The notes under the pieces: generated by a model | Databases searched by the model: none | Told to the model about the DNA's origin: nothing | The model's input: only the letters and a program-made list of their open reading frames with translations | NCBI GenBank assembly: GCA_012932865.1 | Contig: SAXG01000003.1 | Span: 1,426,001 to 1,490,000 of the forward strand | Length of the DNA stretch: 64,000 nucleotides | DNA from: Amylostereum areolatum | Taxonomy: Eukaryota; Basidiomycota; Agaricomycetes; Russulales; Stereaceae | Reading direction: 5' to 3' | Translations under genes and position numbers: made by a program | Part shown: positions 56,569 to 64,000 of the stretch, one piece after another | How positions within the stretch are numbered: the stretch's first letter is position 1 | Layout of the letters: each line of letters starts with the position of its first letter

Positions 56569-59451
56569 ATGAACATTTTTCGCAGTTGTGAGTACCCATC
56601 AAAATGCATGTGTCTCTTCTCTCACAGAACTTCAGTGATGGGCAAGGTCTGGCGTAAGCATCCTCAAACCCATCTTCGTGACATCATATCTAACCGCCAA
56701 AGCAGAAGACCCGAATGCTGCTGAAGTCGTGAAGATCTCCACGGGACAGCTTTTCCTTGTGCGTCCGGAGACTATCAGGTCTTCTAGGGAGTGCATGTGA
56801 GTGTGTGCGTGTATACGAACATCCTTGATGTTTGACGTTGGTTTGGCGATTAGATACAACGATGCTATGGCCACAATACGTCGCGTGCCATCGATCGAGC
56901 ACAACTTTCAGCTCGTTGTTACTCGCGTATACGAAGACGGGGATCAGGAGCTCCTGGAAGACGAGGAAGAAAGTAGGCTGTGATGTCTTGCCCGTCGTTC
57001 TGGCTACTGATAGCATCTCGCTAGCCGATGAGGAGCGCGTCTTCCTGATCAGTGAAGAGCTTGAATTTAGGACCGGGGAAATGGAAGGAGAGCCTACTTT
57101 CATCTGGAGAGATCTTCAAGGCGATGTCGACGAGTTTTACGAGTTCGTAGCGACAGGAACCAACGGCCCCACTCGCGCGTTCTTCGAAACGTGCATGTAT
57201 CGCGCCATGCATGAGCGCAAGTACAAGACTAGTGCGGACGCCACAGGAGACTCAGATCTTGCGGAGTTTATCTGGCAGTGCGTCGTTTCCGCTAGTCTCC
57301 GCCACGAGTCTATCTGACTCGCCTGCAGACCTGCCCCTCCCAAACCTAAAGGCAAAGCTAGTGGGAAGAAGAAGGCGGCAGGGGGCTCTGCTGACCTCTC
57401 GGAAGCAATGGGTTCACTGGCGGTTGGATCCAGTAGCGCGGTACCTGTTTCTACTAGCCCTCCGTCCTCTCCCAGCCGTCCCCTGGCCGTCTCTTCCCCT
57501 GACCCTTCTCTCAAGACTCTACTTGATGAAGAAGCTGAATTATACATCTGGGATCGGTCCCAAGGCTTCTTTATCCTCGAGGCGGAGGTTGTAGCGAAGG
57601 TTGTGCAGCGTACTGATGCACCTTTCTCTTATTTCCTCACGGCTTCAAATGCGGATGGCCAGATGCTTGCACATAGGATCGTATCGGGGCTCATGCAACG
57701 TTGGTCTGCACCTATGTGGTCTCTCACATGGAATCATATGAGCCATACTGGTGACCAAAGCAGCTGGTGTCTCAAATTCAAGTCACAGGACGCATTTGAT
57801 GCATTCCAAGAGGAGTTCACGAAGAGGCTGTGGGAAACATTACACCAGTCTTCCTGGGAGAAGGTCAAGGTACGTAGTGAGCTTTCTGTGCTTCTAATGC
57901 GCAACTGACAACTTTTGCAGGCCGATGAGCGTCGATATGTTTTGAGCTCAAATGTTGAAGATGTTGAGATGAAAGAGACAGAAGAAGACGAGGATGACGA
58001 AGAAGCTGTCCTAGATGAGCTGGATGGTCAGCATTCTCGCTCCCCGTCAAGTATGCTGCTGATAGCGCCGCAGAACGTAGTGAAAGCGAAGAGGAAGATG
58101 TCGACGAAGAGGAAGAAGACGAGACCATGCCTGCGTCCATGAAGAATCAAAAGAACAAGCAACTGAGCGTTGGCTACAAGGGCGATAGATCGTATGTCGT
58201 TCGCGGAAACCACTTGGGCGTGTTTCGCCACACTAGAGACGGCGTCAAGTATTATGCCACCATCAGCGGTATCGCTGACACCAAAGGGAAAAAGTTCGAC
58301 CCCAAAAATGTTTGTGTTCTGCTTGTGTACTTCATTGGTATGCTGACAAGTCGATTGCCAGGTCATGCTACACGACCAGGATACCAAGATGGTAGTCATG
58401 AACCCAGGGGAACCTAACTCGCTGTACAGCATGGATATCGAGCGTGGTAAGATCGTTGAAGAGTGGAAAGTGCACGATGACATCTCCGTCGATTACATGG
58501 CCCCGGAGTCGAAGTTTGCACAAACCACACGGGAACAAACGCTTGTTGGCGCATCACACAATGCGCTTTTCCGCATCGACCCCCGTGTGTCTGGGAACAA
58601 GATGGTTAACAGTCAGTACAAGCAGTACGCCAGCAAGAACAAGTTCTCGGGCGTGACTACCACGGCTTCTGGCAAGCTTGCCGTTGCAAGTGAGAAAGGC
58701 GATATTCGACTGTTTGACTCCATTGGAAAGAATGCCAAGACTGCGCTTCCTCCGCTCGGTGATCCTATCCTCGGTGTCGATGCTTCTGCAGATGGACGTT
58801 GGATCGTGGCAACCACGCAGACATACCTGCTGCTCATCGACACACTTATCGGACAAGGTCGTTACGCTGGCAGCCTGGGCTTCGATAGGAGCTTCCCTGC
58901 AGACGCAAAACCTCAACCGAAGCGGCTGCAACTTCGCCCAGAACATGCAGCTTACATGAATCACAACGTTTCCTTCACGCCAGCGCGGTATGTACACGGC
59001 ATAGTCTGAATAGGTCGGTTAAGCTGATCAGACGATTCATAGGTTCAACATGGGCGAGGGCCAGGAAGAGAACGCAATCGTCACGTCGACTGGACAATAC
59101 GTGATCGCCTGGGACTTTGGCAAAGTCAAGAAGGGTCAAATGGACAAGTATGAGATCAAGAAGTATGCACTCACACCCTTTCTTCTTTTTCGTCTCTCTG
59201 ACATGACCCTCAAGGTACGAGGATCTGGTCGTCCAAGACAATTTCCGCTTCGGCGACGACAACGAAATCGTAAGAATTCGCTCCCTACTCAAACACGCTG
59301 TATGCTTATGTAGGGGTTCAAGGTCGTCGCACTGCAGAACAATGTGCTGTCGCTCAACAAGAAGCAGCTCAGGAAACCTACGAGGACATCGCTCGCACCC
59401 GAGGCACGTCCACGCAACAGCCGTTCCAATATCGTCAACTCGCCGTACTAG
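56569..59451 (+). CDS. VID27: Vid27 family protein
   Basis: Starts MNIFRS and continues over two short introns LMGKVWQDPNAAEVVKISTGQLFLVRPETI, the typical Vid27 opening. Then come ELEFRTGEMEGEPTFIWRD, an inner PH-like region (AELYIWDRSQGFFILEAEVVAKV), an acidic stretch, and the C-terminal beta-propeller with SYVVRGNHLGVFRHT, VMLHDQDTKMVVMNPGEPNSLYSMDIERGKIVEEW, LVGASHNALFRIDPR, KLAVASEKGDIRLFDSIGKNAKTALPPLGDPI and TGQYVIAWDFGKVKKG. Yeast Vid27 is linked to vacuole import and degradation of fructose-1,6-bisphosphatase, and its exact role is poorly known. About nine introns; a 51-base intron near 58027-58077 restores the frame in the acidic part. Confidence 0.9.
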
Positions 59452-59914
59452 AGTGGCGCCAGTCCCTCCATTTCGACGGCACCCTCTTCTTCGTTTATGG
59501 AAGTTCTTTTCTCGTCTAAATCATATTCCTATCCTTTCCCCTTTTCTTTTGCCACGGTCCACATCCATCGATGATTGCTCGTTTCTTGTTTGTACTTGTA
59601 CACGCATGCTGAGATTTTACAGACTGGTTGTATCATTACCGCTTACTTGTGGAAAGGATGTAGGGGTTTCAAACTGCCTTCGTTTCGTACTGTACCTACG
59701 TATACACACATAGGATCTTCCTGGTCATAATAAATGATCATCGTTTGTAGTCCACCCGATTTACATCACGTGCCTCTATTTGTATCACCCGGTGGGACTC
59801 AGACTCGTCTCAGAGTGCTACTTACAGCCTGTTTTTGACCCCCATTCTCCGCGTGCAAAGCCTGCCCGCTAGTACCTAGGCAATCTCGCACCCTTTACCC
59901 ATAGTTCCACTAAC
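59452..59914. other. Intergenic, no gene seen
   Basis: VID27 3' region, CT-rich at 59510-59580, and the APS1 promoter. No frame with support. Confidence 0.5.
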
Positions 59915-60723
59915 ATGATCAACTACATCCTGCTCGTCTCTCGCCAAGGTCAATCATGGTCAGACTGGCTTTCTATCCGGTCGTCCTAACCTCCTACAGG
60001 CAAAGTCCGTCTCGCGAAGTGGTTCACAACGATGCCTGCTAAGGCAAAGGCAAAGATCGTCAAGGACGTGACACAACTCGTCCTGGCGCGCCGCACACGC
60101 ATGTGTAACTTCCTGGAGTACAAGGGTACGTTCCTACCTCGTCTGAAGCACTTCTGCTCACCGCAGGCTCCGGGGGGGAAGATACTAAGGTTGTTTACCG
60201 GCGCTATGCATCGCTTTTCTTCGTGTGCGGAATTGGTGCGGCAGATAACGAGCTTGTGACGCTTGAGATCGTGCACCGTTATGTCGAGGTGCTGGATCGC
60301 TACTTCGGAAATGTGCGTCATGTCTATGCGACTTCTCTGTCTTGATTTGATACATCCCTTAGGTATGCGAACTGGACTTGTAAGTCGTTATGCAAGGTGG
60401 AGGGTACACTGAACTTACAGGCGCTTAGGATCTTCAACTTCCAGAAGGCATATGCGGTGCGTTATTACGTTCCCGTCTCTCAGGTTTCTGTCCTGTGTCT
60501 GATAATCTATCTACATCACCGATAGATTCTGGACGAACTCATTATAGCTGGAGAGTTGCAGGAGTCGTCCAAGAAATCTGTCTTGCGTGTGGTATGTCTA
60601 CATGCTATCGCATTCATAAAACAATACACATACCAACAACATCATTCACAGGTCACGCAATCAGACTCGGTTGAGGAGCAAGAGGCAGCCGAAGACTCGA
60701 TTACACGGCTGGGTTCAAGATGA
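59915..60723 (+). CDS. APS1: AP-1 clathrin adaptor small subunit sigma-1
   Basis: Small chain of the AP-1 complex that sorts cargo between trans-Golgi and endosomes. The start [20 protein letters not shown] is joined over a first intron, then [18 protein letters not shown]. After a second intron come [72 protein letters not shown] and a variable end RLGSR. Its length, about 165 residues, and the [15 protein letters not shown] end point to sigma-1 and not sigma-2. The intron after EYK has two possible in-frame acceptors 15 bases apart (before 60168 or before 60183); the second gives the conserved join EYK-DTK. Confidence 0.93.
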
Positions 60724-61027
60724 CGGCTTCCGTGTTCTATGACATATACACATACAACCCCCATTTCCAGGTGTATCGCCGCCCTTAGACATTGGAGGCA
60801 TGTTTGTACGATATGGATGCTTTCTATTATATATAATAACTCCTACAGGGAAGACAGCGAGCGCAAGAGACGAGTACCGTAAGGACCAATATATACTACA
60901 GTAGAGTGTGTGAAGGGGTATCGCTAGCGGCAATAAATGTGTACGTATGCTATATCGAGCAAGAAACTTACAGCTACATGTGATGACCTCTTCTGTTTCC
61001 AACACTCCCCAGACCTTAACAAAAGCT
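60724..61027. other. Convergent 3' region, APS1 / exonuclease gene
   Basis: Two genes end facing each other. AT-rich (TATTATATATAATAAC near 60830), no gene seen. Confidence 0.5.
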
Positions 61028-63279
61028 TCAGACAGACTTCGGAAGCACACCTTTTTCTTTCACCGCCGGGCCAACTGCAATGCCCATCGCCCTGGCACGT
61101 TGTATAAATGGTTCGGAGCCTGTCATCCTCCCGCCCTTGTCGAAACCATCAACTCCGGGAGGCGGTGTCGTCAGTGAAGGTTTAGTCTTCTTGTTGAGGA
61201 CGAACCACTTGACGAGGTCGAGAGTGGCGACGGAGTCTTCGATCGACGAGTGTCCAAGGGCGGCTCCGCCCGTTTGAATCGAGCGTGAAAGATGCTCCTT
61301 GGCACTGTAGATGGGGGTAGAAATTGAGTGTGTGGGGTGGAGGGAGGATGGGAAAGAGGTGACTCACAGGTCACGCAAGGCCCGACGGTATGGCCACCCA
61401 CGGGGGTGGACAAACAGCGCTGCGGTGTCGATGACGCGGTTATGCACCATGCGCAAAGTCTTGAGGTCATTTTCCAGCCCATGGCCGAGGATGATCGTCT
61501 GGGAATCAATGATTCCACTGAGTAGACGTCGGATGGACCTCAGAGGGAGTTTCGCGCGGGCGGCATATCCTTCAGGAGTGAGCCCGGAGAAGCGTGTGAT
61601 ATAGTCCCTATGGACAGATAGTTCAGCACACGGAGTTTGGAGTGGTGCAAAAAATGGGTGCAGGAAACCAAACCAGACAGAACCATACTCACAAGATTTC
61701 TACGGTTTCGTCCATCTTCACGCATTCGTCGAAAATAGCTTTGCCGGTGACATCAACGACCGAGACTCGCGCAATGCGAGATCCGCCGGTGGTGTAGACC
61801 ATCTCACAGTCAAGCGCAACAATATCGAGGGGTGCTCTTTTCTTGGAGTTGGGAGAAGAAGCAGTAGAGCCAGTTGTGGAAAATGCATGGCGGGCATGCA
61901 ACATAGCCGGGTCGGACTCGTAGAAGACGTGAGGCCCGCGAGTGCAACCACCGCCTTCTGCCACGGGGCGGGAGCAACACGTGTAGGTCTTGGTGCGTTC
62001 ACCTGCAAGCGAACAGCGATAACGTAACGTCAGAACAGAAAATTAAACATACGTTCGGGGAACACGAAAATGCTGCTCACCGTTGATGGAGGGGAAGAAA
62101 ATTTTGCCCCAGTGATAGGTGCACTCGGTCGCGCGGGGATCGTTATGACCAAATGGGCGGACAGAGTATATGGTTGAGCACCGGTCACACTTGACACGGG
62201 CACCTTCTGCGTTGGGATAGTCACCGCCTTTACCCCATGCTTCGGGGATGTCGACGACGTAGCCCCATTGTTGCATCTCTTCTTTCGTGAGGATGAGGGG
62301 GGCAAGTTGGGAGGGGGTGATACGTTGAGAGCTAATAGAAGATGCCAAGGCAGCGCGAGCAGCGAGATCTCCGGCTGTGCCAACAGAAGGGTGCGAGGGA
62401 TGAGTGGGGATGGGACGAGTTTTCAATGTAGCGATCGAGGAAATTATAGCCTGTATGAGATATGAGCGTCTCATCACTGCTATCGTGAGTAGATGAGTAG
62501 ATGAGGTAGCCTACATTGCGATAGGTAACCTTGCTTGAGCGGGTGTATATTTCCTCTTCCTGCCTGAGCGCATGCTCGGCCGCAATCCCCGGCTGCTGAG
62601 GCAGGACGGCATCGTAGAGAACAACAAAATGGTCGTAGAGATTCTGGAGCATGGTCTTGATAGGAGCAAGTAAGTTTTCGAGCATGAGCGAGGGGGTGGA
62701 AGTAAGGGGAAAGAGGGAAAGAGGGGGATGCAACAAAGGATCGCGAGGGGCGAACACGTTGTTGGGGTCGTGTGCGAGGGGGGCGTGGAGGGGGTCGAGA
62801 AGCTTATATACAGACCTGTCGTGCGTTTACGGGTACTTTGGATTGGGCTGCATTTACCCGCAGAACAGGGGCTCCCGTCTACATTATACGGAAGATGATA
62901 GGAGGGAGTGAGACGGGGGGGAAAGGAGTCAACATACCGGCGTGTGGGATGCGGTGGGCAGTGCAACGGGTCTTGCAGCGGTGCCTACTCTCTGAAGTTT
63001 TGTTGGACGTTCAGCCGAGGAGGAATCAAGTCTCCGCCGACTAGAGGAAGCCGCGGACGTAGATGCTGCAAGAGAACGGGCAGGAGAAGCTGTTCCTGCT
63101 GCTGGTCGTTTAGCAGGTATGGTTGTAGATGGTGCTGCGACGATGGGCGGGGCATATTTAACGACGATGGGGGCCTGAACGACGTGGGGACTATGAGAAA
63201 AGAGGCAATATGGTCGTTCGCACGACGGTTTATGAGGGCAGGGCAAGTTTGAGTGGAAGAGGCCGAGAGATGAAAACAT
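61028..63279 (-). CDS. REX3: Rex3-like RNA exonuclease with CCCH finger
   Basis: DEDDh 3'-5' exoribonuclease of the Rex/REXO1 group, acting in maturation of small RNAs. The start MFSSLGLFHSNL leads at once into a CCCH finger (CPHKPSCERPYCLFSH: C-x5-C-x4-C-x3-H). After a linker and helices (KTMLQNLYDHFVVLYDAVLPQ) comes a Cys/His region (VKCDRCSTIY, CTYHWGKIFF, YTCCSRP, GCTRGPHVF) and then the catalytic domain. That domain has DIVALDCEMVYT (Asp, Glu), ILGHGLENDLKTL (Asp), RVIDTAALF and LGHSSIEDSVATLDLVKW (His, Asp), so all five residues are present. It ends KSV at 61028. About six introns. Rex3 against other REXO members was judged from the domain order only. Confidence 0.85.
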
Positions 63280-63770
63280 GGCAGGAACAACGGCAGTCAG
63301 TGTCGGAGGTAGCGATGGGGCTATGAACGCGCGCAAAAATCAAGTCCGAGGAGGATTCTCGTCGGCTCCTCGCTGCTCGAGGACGACGAGGACGACGGGG
63401 ACGGGGGACGCGGCATGGACACAACGAAAAGACGCGCGAGCCGACCGCTGCCGACGGTCGGACCGAGCCCGACGCCCCAAATCAAGTTGACGCGCCTAAT
63501 CCAACGCGGTGACGGTGACCCCGACCACGACGTCCGACGCTTCACTGACTCGCCTTCTGCTCACCGCGCCCGTCCTCGCCCCACCCGCCCTACCATGGCT
63601 CAACGACGAGGTCGCTCAAACACGATAAACCGCATCGAGTCCGTTTCTTTTTCTTTAGAGCTCCTCCCGCTGACATACTCTGCTCAGAAATGACCCTTCG
63701 CATCACCTTGCTGGCCCGTTCATGCCTCAGACGTGCGTTTTCTTCCACATTCTCCCGTTTTCTTTCCTGA
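63280..63770. other. Exonuclease promoter region, no clear gene
   Basis: Upstream of the Rex3-like gene. GC-rich with CGACGAGGACGACG-like runs. One plus-strand frame of 92 codons (63415-63693) is rich in Arg/Pro and looks like a chance frame in GC-rich DNA. Confidence 0.4.
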
Positions 63771-64000
63771 TCACTCTAAAACAGGCCCGTCGATACACCA
63801 CGTTCCAGTCCCGTACCCGTTGACCGTCGCACCCCAGTAGCAATGCCCGACAGCATCCCCAAATCTGAAGGTTTTTGGCGCGACATAGTGACCGCGCGCT
63901 GGGTCGTCGTCCCCGCATCTTCCTTTCGCATGCTTCTCTTTGTTGTAGTTCTTCACTTCCAATGGGTTTTCTTGACCCCGCTGTTCTTTTCCTCCCCCCC
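63771..64000 (-). CDS. 3' end of an unrecognised protein, cut by right edge
   Basis: An open frame runs from the right edge to the stop at 63771. It reads NPLEVKNYNKEKHAKGRCGDD, then HYVAPKTFRFGDAVGHCYWG and GTGTWCIDGPVLE. Codon use (mostly C or G at third positions) and the Gly/Tyr/Trp/Cys composition look like a real, probably secreted, fungal protein. The three Cys could pair with others in the missing part. I do not recognise the family. A competing plus-strand spliced reading from ATG 63688 exists but is less convincing. No start can be given. Confidence 0.4.
   Translation of the reverse strand, partial: GGGKEQRGQENPLEVKNYNKEKHAKGRCGDDDPARGHYVAPKTFRFGDAVGHCYWGATVNGYGTGTWCIDGPVLE

Noticed and set aside
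55874..56609. Several frames of 60-120 codons on both strands between RTA1 copy 2 and VID27
   Set aside because: They overlap each other, lack introns typical of neighbours and show no protein-like pattern.

Overview
This window comes from a filamentous basidiomycete, most likely a wood- or litter-inhabiting Agaricomycete. The genes are dense and cut by many introns of about 50-60 bases with GT...AG ends. The gene set is fungal and eukaryotic: Mediator, SAGA/NuA4, ESCRT-III, AP-1, RTA1-like membrane proteins, a GMC oxidoreductase, a Zn2Cys6 regulator, and a transposase of the Plavaka kind known from mushroom-forming fungi. No rRNA, tRNA or CRISPR was found. Coordinates give the whole coding span including introns. 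Exon edges were read by eye from splice signals and reading frame.

Left part (1-24 kb): the 5' end of Tra1 runs off the left edge. After it come an unrecognised multi-pass membrane protein, a verprolin/WIP-like actin regulator, and a secreted protein disulfide isomerase with an HDEL tail. Next are TCTP, the U3 snoRNP protein Utp15, the splicing-associated armadillo protein CTNNBL1, a small secreted protein and a GMC oxidoreductase with a GPI-type tail. This part ends with a possible tiny membrane protein, an RBM42-like RNA-binding protein, ribosomal protein L5 and Mediator subunit Med17. Many are housekeeping genes in head-to-head pairs that share short promoters: TCTP/Utp15, RBM42/L5 and Med17/Zn2Cys6 factor.

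Middle (24-43 kb): a Zn2Cys6 transcription factor, a Ser/Thr-rich GPI-anchored wall protein, Vps24, mitochondrial NAD-isocitrate dehydrogenase subunit 1, and a long Ssd1/Dis3L2-type RNA-binding protein that keeps a complete exonuclease active-site signature. Two tandem GNAT acetyltransferase genes follow; the second looks decayed.

Mobile region (43.1-50.1 kb): a 6.9-kb DNA transposon with 13-bp terminal inverted repeats and a 3-bp CAG target duplication. It carries a Plavaka-type transposase and, divergent from it, a second gene resembling the DUF6532 family. It sits inside a gene for a T1-type BTB protein, so the N-terminal half of that gene is now at 50.6-50.1 kb and the C-terminal half at 43.1-42.0 kb. 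This is the most striking structure here.

Right part (50.8-64 kb): an Rpr2/Snm1-like zinc protein, two tandem RTA1-family membrane proteins, a Vid27 homologue, the AP-1 small subunit sigma-1, a Rex3-like exonuclease with a CCCH finger, and the 3' end of an unrecognised cysteine-containing protein cut by the right edge.
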